NCBI GenBank assembly: GCA_023101725.1
Contig: JALJCO010001388.1
Span: forward strand, 124,001 to 188,000
DNA length: 64,000 bases
Origin: Atherinomorus stipes
Taxonomy: Eukaryota > Chordata > Actinopteri > Atheriniformes > Atherinidae
Direction: 5' to 3'
Made by a program: the position numbers and the translations under genes. Below, piece by piece: positions 46,301 to 57,059 of this stretch. The first letter of the stretch is position 1, and the number at the start of each line of letters is the position of its first letter. A model generated the notes under the pieces. The model did not search any database, was not told the DNA's origin, and saw nothing but the letters and a program-made list of their open reading frames with translations.

Positions 46301-47800
46301 GTAGGCTAACCTGGCTTATAATGCTTTATAACCTCTTCTTTGGTGTCCCTCTGAGGCTCTGCATCACTCTGAGCACGCCTGTGTTGTGTTCGCGGGTCAC
46401 ACATAGGGAGGCGGAGGCAGGAGCAGAGACAAGATGAGGGTGTAGTTAGTGTTTTATTGCCATCATGGCACCCTCTGGACTGCCTCTGATTAGAGTCAGG
46501 CATACAGAGGGTCAACCAGCTTTGCTAAAGAAGTGCCCCTCCCTGCGAGACATAGACAGTGGGTTCAGCTCCGCATTTATTGGGTAAAGCAACTAAGCTA
46601 TTCTTTGTGTGGAGAAGCAGATAGAAGACACATGAAGGGGTCCCTCACAAATTAGATCCTTTACTGTGGCACAAAGCAAAAAGCGGCAGCAGGAAAACGC
46701 CCTGAGCCTGCTTTATAGCCCCTGAGAAACCCCAGAGCATGAATGATTACATGCACAGATAAGGGTTAGTTCACACTGATAAATGAAATGTCCACATTAG
46801 TGCTTTAGAGCAAGGCCCCACACATATATCAGAGTGGACATTTAGTAGGAGTCTCTCTTTGCTAAACTGAAGCAGCAGGAAATTGTCATCCATCTCTGGT
46901 TTCCAGGCTCTCATCACATATTGATGAAGGAGAAAAGACTGGGATGATATTCACGGCTCTGACAATCCATTAATGCCTCCCTAGACTGCCTCAACATGAG
47001 AGGAGGCGCTTAGACAGGAAATGCACCTGAGCAGGCTTTCCGAAACACTGCTGATTATAATGCAAATGGTTTCCATTTAGATTTTCTGCTCCATGTTAAA
47101 AGGAACTGTGGTTGGTTAATTAGAATAAAAGGGTTGAGGTGAACTAAGCTAAGGGGTTTTCTTTTATTTTATTTCAAGGCTTCACTGATTTGCATATTAG
47201 ATCAGCCCACATGGTCATGCTTATGTTCATTAAGAAAAGGTCCATCACTTTGAGAAATTTTGTAAGCCATTACCCCTTAATAAATACACTCTTTGTGATG
47301 ATATTGGATCTGCAATCTACATGAACCCACTCAAGATAGGCTGTAAAATGGATCTTTACTTTTGATGTGCAAATTTGAACTACTTGAGGCATGCAGACAA
47401 ATAAAGATGTGTAAATGAGGGTTAATGTAACTGCATCTCATGGATGGTGATCATGAAAATATTTGTTGGCTCCTGGAGGCCAGAGAGGCTCTTTTCATCT
47501 CTTTCAGGGCATCTCAGGGCTTAAACATCAAATTAACTGTGTAGTCTTTAATTTACCACCGTGCCAGTCCAACAGTTTGAGAATCCCGTCACCAAGAGTA
47601 AAAATAAATAAATAGATTGATCAAAGAAACATCATTCAAGCATTGTGGTAATTTGATAAATCTCAGTACTTACAGGGACTCCAGGGGCCATCACCTTGCT
47701 CTTCCACCATCTATGTGCTAAACTGGATAAATTTAGTCAGGAAAATCCTTTAGATTAAAAAAAAAAAAAAAAAAACAATGACAAAAGATCTGGTCCTGCA
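43350..47800. other. Intergenic downstream of foxj1
   Basis: No coding exon was seen. Apart from the MITE at 43.9-44.3 kb it holds only short tandem runs. A stretch near 46560-47250 is free of obvious repeats and contains an octamer ATGCAAAT at about 47061 and an inverted pair around aaatgtccac near 46788. It is a possible conserved element, but only alignment could show that. Confidence 0.5.
43889..44343. mobile_element. hAT-like MITE (TAGGTATGTTCGATA ends)
   Basis: The left end TAGGTATGTTCGATA is mirrored by TATCGGACATCCTTA on the right (rc TAAGGATGTCCGATA). The interior repeats accgatatc phrases. The flanks (43782 and 44371) share gttaacaacaaacatctgtt, a local duplication. No clear 8-bp target duplication is visible. 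Confidence 0.6.
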
Positions 47801-47810
47801 ACATTATTCT

Positions 47811-48443
47811 TAAAGGCAGCGTGGATGATGTTTTCCAGGAGCCTTTTTTACTATATTGCTTAAAATGTCCTTCATGCCCCATTAATTAAATGTTCTGACA
47901 CAAAAATTAAAAAAAAATTAGTCACCTGTGGAACGTACAGGACCGAAAAAACCCAATCCACTCGTCTTGAGTGGCCCGTGCTTAATGATTGAATGATGAT
48001 ATGTCTATCAAACTCAAAGGCTGTTTATCTCTCCACCCCTCCCCCCTGCCTGCTGCACGCACGCTCGCTAACTTGCTTGCTTACAATTCGCTGCCATTAG
48101 GCTATCTGTGTAGCTGTTTGTTCCTAAAATGCACTGAAAAGGAAACAAAAGACGGATGTGGATCAAGTCATGGAGGTGTTGACGTTTGCATTGTGGATGT
48201 TTTAGACCACAGAAGGAGTTGGAGGTGAGCAAATTAACACTTAACACACAATGTGGTTCCTCTGTGTACTAGCAGGCTAACGAGCTATCCACTTGGCTGT
48301 TATTGGTTATCTTCGCTTGTAATGTAAACCATCCGCGCACACGCTCCTGTGCTCTGGAGGCTTGGTTTCGGGGGTGTGTATCTTTTAAAATGGAACTTGC
48401 TCGAACCGTTTTTCTAGGATTCCCTACCCTGCCTTTAATCCAT
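47811..48443 (+). mobile_element. T2/Kolobok-like MITE family C, long form
   Basis: The left end is TTAAAGGCAGCGTGG and the right end ctACCCTGCCTTTAA. Compared with the partner at 48868-49232 it carries about 270 extra bp in the middle (about 47930-48190). Shared phrases include gttttccaggagc, gctcgaaccgtttttc and cctgtgctctggaggc. Confidence 0.75.
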
Positions 48444-48867
48444 CATCATCATTCATTATTTCCAAAAGATTACATCAGATTTGCTTCCCAGCCAGAGGCA
48501 GGTTTAGTTTCAGCTATGCTAGCAAGACTTCAAAATGGCCACATGCCAGGATACAGTCTATGATCTGAAACTGCTTCAGAACTTAAAATCAAATACAAAA
48601 TGTCACAAACAGTTTAATTGTTCATAACAAACAATACACAAGGTTTAACCACATTCCTGAATGCTGGTAAAGTCACCATTCAAGAATTTGCATGTGGCTA
48701 ACTGTGTCCCTTTTAACAGATTTAAATATTACTAGATAATCTAGATAATCCAATAACCCAATGAGAAAAGCTGTGAGGCTTAAAAATTGAAATTAGTGTA
48801 TATCTCTGACAACCAGATTAGCCACTGAACTGTGTAACATACAAACAAGATTAGCAATACTAATCTT

Positions 48868-49232
48868 TAAAGACAGGGTAGGGCATCCTGGAAAAACGGT
48901 TCGAGCAAGCTACATTTGAAAAAATATACCCCCCCCCCCCCCCCGAAACCACGCCTCCAGAGCACAGGAACACGTGTGCTGATGGTTGTCGACGAACATA
49001 ACCGAGCACAGCCGAGTGGCTAGCTTGTTAGCTTCCCAGTAAACAACAGAGGAACCGTGTTTCCTAAAAGTGATAATTATCTCACCTCCAACTTCTTCTG
49101 CGGAGTGAACATCCTCACTGCAGGTCTTGTGTCAGAGCATTTATTAATTGGCTGCAATCGGGGTGTGAAGAAGACTTTAAGCAATATAGTCAAAAATGCT
49201 CCTGGAAAACATGATCCACCCTGCCTTTAATT
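48868..49232 (-). mobile_element. T2/Kolobok-like MITE family C, short form, inverted
   Basis: This is an inverted copy of 47811-48443, 365 bp long. Its ends read TTTAAAGACAGGGTAGG and CCACCCTGCCTTTAA. It contains a poly-C tract (48929-48944) where the partner has gggggtgtgtat. The two copies lie tail to tail, 424 bp apart. Confidence 0.75.
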
Positions 49233-49239
49233 AGTAATA

Positions 49240-52200
49240 CTAATTCTTTATCTTCTATTTCCTTCAGACTCAGATTTAATGTAATTCAAAACCATTTACA
49301 TGATGAGGACTAAACTCAGTTTGTCAGGTCACAGAATTTCTACTAAAACAAACAGAATAAAATGAATATAAATAATGTAGAAGAGACTATTTAAAATGAA
49401 TGTAAAGTATTGCACGGTATAATGAGGTAAAGTAGTAACAGTACGAAAGTGTGTGTAAATAAATTTCAGCATTAGTGACATTAGTGACATTACAGCTAAG
49501 CAGCCTATTGTTTTCTATGTAAAGTCTCACTGTTTTTTGGGTGTATGGCAACTTTTTTCTTGTTGAGTCATGATGGAAACAAATTTGCCACATCCCTGTG
49601 TCAAAACTTGGGAAAACTTGAACTCTTCCCTAACTCAGGCGCTGTCAGGTCATTTTATTGCCATGCCTGGCTAAAACAAACTAACAGGATTTCTGCTGAG
49701 CTTTCTACTCATTTCTAAAAAATCATTTATTTACTGTGTTTTTCATTTTGGTTTTTGTACAGCTGTTTCTTTTGAATTTTTAGTAAAGAATGTATTTTTG
49801 TTGCCAAGTTCAGAATTATTTAAATTATACGACATCAGTTCCAAATGATGTTGCACAGGAGTATACTCACTTCTTTTTTAAAAAAAATGTATGTACGTAA
49901 TCCAAACAAAGTTACAGTGGGAAATATTGCAAGAACCACTGACTGAACCATTGGGGTCGGTCTCCACAGCAGACGGGGACAGGGATGGCAGTGGGTGTCT
50001 GATGTTATGCATCTTCTGGATAAAATGTAGTAGCAATCTTGTCATCTGAATCTTTCCAAGAAAGCACATTTCTAAGATTTCTTTTTCTTTTTTTGAGGCC
50101 ATAGGTAGTCATTACTGGCCTATTTTTGACACCTCTACCAATCAGTCGAAGCGCACGGCCGCCTCTCCTGGTTCTGGTTCTGCTGCAGGTTTTCCTTCTT
50201 GTTAAAAAGGAATTTTTCTTTTCTGTTGTGCACGTTCAGGATGGAGGATTTAAAGAGTAAATCCAATGCAATCTAGGCAATCTTTTCACTTTTTAATGAA
50301 TTAGTATTACATGACAACAATTATTATTAATCAACCCAATGTGGATTATATAATCAAACAATTTAATATAATTGGATTATAGTAAACTGGATTAAACTAG
50401 CCAATAATTGGATTAGACTGTATCTCTAAAAGTGCATTGAGATTATTTTGTTGTGAATTGGCATTATGTAGCCTATAAAAAGCTCAATTAAATTAAATCT
50501 ACACTTAATATTTAGTTGATAATACACACGAGTGGTACTAATTTTCTCATGTAGTTCTGAAAAAGACAAAGCAAAAACAAAAAACTATACAACAAATCTC
50601 TTTTGTCCACATATAGATCTTTCGGGCTGCGTCTGTGCATCTTGGCATCCAGCACTTGGTCAGTAAAAGACATTCTTGCTCCGTGGCTTTGGTCTCTGTG
50701 GTCGCAGGGAGCGGCTGATTGTCTCCCAGGCAGACAGGAGGAGGGTGCACAGCTGCCACACACACACACACACACATCCAAAAGCACTCACACACTCAGC
50801 GTAAATACTTAGGCCAGTCACGGATTACTCAGGCGCACAGTTGCAACCGCATGAACTTGTCACGTGGTCTAAAACTAATGCCCACACAGTGGGCTTGGCG
50901 AGAGGGCAGCGTGTCAGGAGAGTGAGCACGGACAAGAGTGTGGAAAATGAGCCAAGGGCAGAGCTGGAGCCGTGCCACCCGCACAGCGTCCATGCTCACG
51001 CCAAGCAGAGCAGAGCAGAAAACAAGTCTGGACCGACCTCGTCAATCTGCCCTGCTGCTCTGCCTCATTTCAAACCACAGAACTCATGAGAGCTTTGTAG
51101 CATCCTGTCAAGGAGGACAGTTTCTTGTCGTATGCACCCGTCCATGCCTGTCAAATCAGTTTAAACTGGTTAGATTTGTTGTTTTGGCATAGATTGCGGA
51201 CATTCTATAAAAGAATTGCCCAATCAGCCATCATTTAAATCTTTCAGAAATTCCCCAACATTTAACTTTTTCTTCTTTACAATAAGAAACATTTAAGAAA
51301 GCAATTTAAAAAAAGTAAAAGTTTGCTCATTTACTTTCTTCTCTGTCTACCTAAGAGCATCCATGCTTGTGTGAAGGTGTGTGTGTTCTTCCACCCCCAT
51401 CCAGGGTCTCTTAAAGCCACTAGAATACCTCCATCACCTTCTCCTCCAGACACACATGCAGTTCCTCCATTCGTCACCCTGCGTCTGTGTGCTTGTAAGG
51501 GCCCTTATTTGATTAGCTGTGATTTGCTTTGTGAAGCTGTACAGCATTTGGCTCACTGGGGGAGCTGTAGACAGCACACACACACTTTCAGAGACGCATG
51601 TGGGAAGTTTTCAGACAAATACACTCATACAGGATACATGCACATTACCCCAACCTTGTCTACTTCCTCTGTGCGTGCACTGGAGCAGATTTTATAACAG
51701 AAACCTGCAGCATGTGAATACAGGAGCAAATGGAGTTATTTCACCATGTAAACACACATGCGAGGGTAAAATCTGCAACTGTAAACACGACTCCCCTGCA
51801 TTTTTTTTTTAAATTTTCACCCACAATGACCTCATCCAGGTCTGGTCAAGAAATTACCTCTGATTACATAAGGATGACTGCAGAGCGACACCCTATCCAC
51901 CTGGCTTTGGCCCCACCAACCATCAGTCCATCAATAATAGATGTGGGGCCAGTGTTGGAGAGGGAGCGCTCTGAGAGGTGGGTGTGAAAACGATACAACT
52001 GAGCTTGTCTATGCGGTGATGTCAGGCTACCTTTCTCTTCATTCATTAATACAGAAAAGGTCCCAATCTGGCTGAGATCTGTGACATTCATGGAAACATT
52101 CAGAGGGAAATCTCCATGAAAAGATATCTGCATAGCTAAACCTGCAGCAGAAGCTTCCACACGGGCTTTGCTTATTAAACTCTTGGACAAAGCTTAGAGC

Positions 52201-53950
52201 CAGTAAGTGGTTCTTCTAATTGTCCTCCTGAGAATCTTGCAAGAATCTTGCTGTCTTGCAGGGGAAGGGAAACCCTCTCAAGATCATGTGATTGAGAGCT
52301 CAGAAATGGCCTATGTCATCGCAGAGAAAACCAAAACTCTGTAGTCATGTAGGAGCCACGGATGAACATGACAGCATTTCTCAGAGAGTGAGAGAGCTAA
52401 ACAATTCTTAGTGAACATTTTTTTTCTTAAACATGATGAATTAAGGTTAAATCAAATATCAAACCTTATTTTTTTTTACATTTAAAACATACTTTTCCTC
52501 TATTAATACCCATCCCTCCTGCAGTGGCAAGCATTTCTCCTCTCCTCTTGCTCTCCATCTCCCTCCATACCTCCTACACCCCTCCCCCACCTGCCCTAAA
52601 CCACCGGGGGTTAATTAAAACTGATTGGGTCCTTGGAGACCACACCTGCCTCTGACAGGTAAGGTATCAGGCTCGTGTGAGCAGTGTGTATTTGTGCATG
52701 TGTGTGACTGGATATGTGCTTAGCACATCAGGCCGGTAGAACATTGTGTGCTCTGGTGCTCGTCCCATCAGAGCACCACAGTGGTTCTCAGTATGTGTGT
52801 GTGTGTTTATGCCTATGCATTTGAGTTTGGCCTTCAATATTTAACACTGCATTTGCATTTTGAGTTAATGCATTTCATTTGTGTGTGTGTGTGTGTGTGT
52901 GTGTGTCCCGTCTTTTCAGAGCCACTTAAGGACCCCGTACTTGATGGCTGATTAGACTCTGCTCCCTGGAACCAATCGCTGCTTTGCTTCAACGTCACAC
53001 CTGTCTGTCTCGCGGAGAGAGGCTCGAGGAGGGGGACAAATTCTCACTTTAAACCTCATATCATCATCTTTGCCTTTGCAGTGATTACAAACACAACATC
53101 AAGTGTCATCAGTTCAAGTATCATCTCAGTTCACATAAATGCTGGCAGAGCAAAAGTCTGCACCCCCATGTGAACTGTCGAATGCATGAATGAAGCAGCG
53201 AGAAGGGCTGTCATCTTCTGTCTGCGTGCATGGATGTGTGTGTATATATTTGCTGGCAAGTAAGGTGTTTGTATGTTGAGGCAAGAACTAGTGTTGTATA
53301 ACAGAAGCTGGCAAGGGAGAGGTGCAACACACACACTCTGAGCTCCCACTGCTAAGTTGGCAAGTAGAACAGTCAAATTAGCCACTGGAGAACAAATCCA
53401 TCCTGGACCTCCGCAGGGAAAAGGTGAGGGGGAGCAGAGCAAGATATAGGGCAGCTGAGATGGAGGGAAAGGTGGAGACAGAACAGCCCAGACATGACAG
53501 AGAGGGAGAAAATAAAAGACAATATTGTGAGGTTAAGACACAACTGTGAGTTGTAGATGAGTAAGGACAATAAGGGCAGAGGACATGAGAGAAGAAAGGA
53601 GGGAACTGCTGGAGAGGAGGAAAAATAAGAGCACATTATAAATGAGTGAAAAAGGGGAAATGTGTGCAGGGGAATTTTGTGTTTGACTAATCATCATCAT
53701 CAACATCAGCTACTTTATTAGGTACACCCTACACTGCAATTTATTATTAGCATCTTTTATTGTTATCATAATCTCTATTTTATCGACTTTTATTCATAAT
53801 TTTTAATTGGTTTAATTGTACTTTAACTGGTACAGCTTGATAAGGTACAAAAATGGACCAGGACCGAAGGGTACAGAAATGTCTTTCAAAAAGGAACACC
53901 CCCCAGCGACAAGCGTTTTTAATTACAACTGGTGCCTCTATTTTTGAGTG
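49240..53950. other. Intergenic; microsatellites only
   Basis: No gene is supported. It holds short CA/TG runs (about 50757-50776 and 52881-52906) and small overlapping ORFs with no recognisable domain. Confidence 0.55.
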
Positions 53951-53959
53951 TGTGTTTTT

Positions 53960-54402
53960 CACATTTTTAGTCAAAATATTCCATCACTATCAATATTAGA
54001 CATAATCACCTTAAGAGAAACATTTCAGTGAGATAAAGGAACTTGTTTTAAGACAATGCATCTTATTTCAAGAAATCTTATCAAGAAAATATCACTTGTT
54101 CTATTGACAGATTGGCTTTTGCTTATAACATTTTTTTTTTTTTTAACTTATTTTAGGTGTGAGGCCAAGATTTATTTTTTTGCTTGAAATACCCCCCCCC
54201 CCCCCCCCCCCCCAAAACAAATCTGCCAATAGAACTAATAATTTTTTTCTAGAAATAAGATGCATTTGTCCTAAAACAAGTTCCTATATCTCACTGAAAT
54301 GTTTCTCTTTAGGTGATTTTGTCTTATATTGAGTGTAATGAGATATTTTGACTGTACATTAGAAAAATAAACTTGGTCAAATTTGAGTTTTTGTAATGTA
54401 CT
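53960..54402. mobile_element. Fold-back MITE of the CACTG family
   Basis: The left half (to about 54180) and right half (from about 54214) are inverted copies of each other. Each contains atgcatcttatttc or its reverse, aagttcctatatct and agagaaacatttcagtgaga. A poly-C run (54192-54213) lies near the centre. Confidence 0.7.
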
Positions 54403-54629
54403 AGTACCGACTTGGACTCCTTTTTACCTTCAGGACTGTTAAAAGGGAAACACTGTCTGAAGTCAAATGATGCTCTCTGTGGTTTCATCTAAACCTCACT
54501 GTTGTGTTATTTAATCAAGATTTAGATCAAGATTCTACCGCTGCTGTAACAAAGATAGATCAATACTTACTCATCAGGCTCTTTGGCTCTTACTGAGTTT
54601 GATGACTTTAGTTGACAGGTCAGATACAA

Positions 54630-54723
54630 GCTCTAGTGGCGCAATTGGTCAGCGCGCGGTACTTATAAGACAGTAATCTGCAGAGCAATGCCGAGGTTGT
54701 GAGTTCAAGCCTCACCTGGAGCA
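54630..54723 (+). tRNA. tRNA-Ile (anticodon UAU) with a 20-nt intron
   Basis: A full cloverleaf can be drawn. Acceptor GCTCTAG pairs with CTGGAGC and is followed by discriminator A at 54723. The D arm is TGGCGCAATTGGTCAGCGC. The anticodon stem CGGTA/TGCCG encloses the loop CTTATAA, with anticodon TAT. The T arm is GTGAG-TTCAAGC-CTCAC with the invariant TTC intact. A 20-nt intron sits directly after position 37, the usual place in eukaryotes, and tRNA-Ile-UAU genes of vertebrates normally have one. There is no TTTT terminator directly downstream; the first is about 70 bp away, so expression is plausible but not certain. Confidence 0.85.
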
Positions 54724-55779
54724 CATCTTTAAATGGAGTGAAGACTGTCATCTAATGAGATGTTAAGACAAGGCTATCCAAAGTTGTTCCTCAGGTTTTC
54801 TTTCCCTTCCTGCTACAAAACACCTGACACACTTAAATGAATCTATAGCAGCCAATAAGTTCTGTACAAGGACTCATTAATTTCAGTCAGGTGTGTTGGA
54901 TCAGGGAGGCACAGAAAACCTGCAGGATTGTGGCCCTTGATGACCGAAGCTGGGCACCCCGTGTTAAGAGGTAATGCGTCTTGATGACATCACATACAGC
55001 TTTTTTACATCAGAACTATCTAGCTTCAGTGCTTGGTCTCTGATGTTTCCCTGCTCCAACACACCTGACTCAAATTAATAGGTCATCAACAGGCTTACGC
55101 AGAACTTGACAACAAGCAGTCAGTCTGATTTCATGTGGATCAGAAATGTTGCAGCAGGACATCTGAAACCTGCAGGGACGTGAGGTTTGATCACCAGGAT
55201 TTGAGATTCCCCTGAAGATTGAATAAAACAAGATAACGAGAAATAAATACATCACTCTGAGGAAAATTAATCAGTAAATATCCTCTACATTGATATATGT
55301 TAATCAATGACCAATAAATATAAAAACAACAATGAAGTTTATTAAAATCTTTAGTGGAAAGGACAGGTTTTCTAAGAGCTTCTCTGTCCACAGACCAGTA
55401 TCAGAAGCTACAAATACAAAGATAGATGGCCGTAACATTCCTTGTATCTTTATCTACTTTACCATTGAATCATTTACAAAAGGACCATTAGGACATTGAT
55501 CATCAGGAGGACACCCTTTGTGTTGGAAGACCTCTCCAGCTGATTGTCAAGTTGTATGCCTGGTCTTAAGTCAGTTTTCAGGTGATGCATCTCTTTTGGC
55601 TTCGTCTCACTTTGTAATGCAATAAAGATAGAATCTGAGGAGCCAGCATTGAAGGAGACTCAGTGCTTTCTGCTGTACCAAAAATTAGCAAAAAAAATAA
55701 ACTCACACGTCACTGTTCTGTCCTCTTTGTTACCATGTGGAGTCTAAGGGCTAAATATACTGTAATAGCTGAGACTTGA

Positions 55780-55873
55780 GCTTGAGTGGCTCAATTGGCC
55801 AGCAGGTGGTTCTTATAAGACCGTTCCCTGCAGAGCAATGCCGAGGTTGTGAGCTTGAGCCTCACCTAGAGCA
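55780..55873 (+). pseudogene. Decayed tRNA-Ile(UAU) copy
   Basis: This 94-bp stretch aligns end to end with the tRNA-Ile 1.15 kb upstream, including the TTATAAGAC anticodon/intron start and GCAATGCCGAGGTTGTGAG. It has lost key bases: the T loop reads CTTGAGC instead of TTCAAGC (T54 and C56 changed), the A-box region is altered (TGGCTCAATTGGCCAGCAGG), and the acceptor stem has a G-A mismatch. A non-functional duplicate is the best reading. Confidence 0.75.
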
Positions 55874-56334
55874 TGAATTTAGCTACCTGCAAATGTCCAT
55901 TTGAAATCAAAGCCCTGTAGGTAAGGGTTTGAAGGCAAAGCTCTTGACATTTGATTGGAGTACAATATAAACTCACCAGCCACTCTGTTACGTACACCTT
56001 GCTAAAACCATGTTGGAGCCTCTTTTTCCTTCAGAGTTGGCTTAATTCTTCATAACATTGATTCAATAAAGTGATAGAAACATTCTTCAGAGATTTAGCA
56101 TTATATTGCCATGATAACATCACACAGTTGCTGCAGATTTGACGGCTGCCATCCATGATGGGAACCTCCCGTTCCACCACATCCCAACGGTGCTCTGTTG
56201 GACTGGAAGTAGCCATCAGGAGATGCTACACTGGTCATAAAGGGATGAATATGGTCAGCAGCAACCCTTAAGCTGTGAGTTCTGCTGGTGTAGCTGGTTA
56301 GCATGTGGTCGTTAAGACAATCACCTTCAGAGTA

Positions 56335-57056
56335 GGGCTGTGCGATATTCTGATACGATATTGTGATATGATATTTACATGAGAGAGGTGATATTTACAC
56401 ATATTGTTATATCGTGGTATTAGTTTTTTGCTTTATTTTTTCGTAATTACCCGGCTGCACCTCGACTGACTACAAAAGGTGGGAAAAAATATCGATATAC
56501 TGAAACATTGCAATATTTTCATATGCCGATACCATATCTATATTCAAAAATGTAGTATCAATCTATTTTACTAATGAAATCTTAAGATATTGTTTTGTTA
56601 CGAAATTTCACAAATTACCACGAGATTTTGTGACAAAACGATGATATTTCGCAAGATTTCATTGGTAAAATAGATAGATACCGTGTTTTTAGATATAGAT
56701 ACGGTATCAGCAAATGAAAATATCGCAATATTTCAGCGTATCGCTATTTTTTTCCCACCCTTATCATTTAAACCATCTGGAAGACAATCCTCCCCAAGAC
56801 TTACACAAAGAAATCATAAAAAAAACAGCCAACTATCTTTAATTCTTTCAATTTAACAAACATTGCTAACCAGTGTTTTGTCAGTTCCATCACTGCAGTG
56901 CAGCGATACCGTTACGCTAAACATGTTTCAATACCAAAAAACAGGTGTTTGATATGAAATGAAACTTTCAGACAAGTTAGGGTAGAAATACTAGGATATT
57001 TCGTTATCTAACATAGATATATCGTGATATGATATTTGGTCCATTTCGCCCAGCCC
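56335..57056. mobile_element. hAT-like MITE family H with a nested inner element
   Basis: The ends are AGGGCTGTGCGATATTC on the left and tcgcCCAGCCCTg on the right, which is similar in reverse. Between 56475 and 56761 lies the same ggtgggaaaaaatatcgat ... atttttttcccaccc block found inside family D. No clear target duplication is visible for the outer element. Confidence 0.65.
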
Positions 57057-57059
57057 TGT

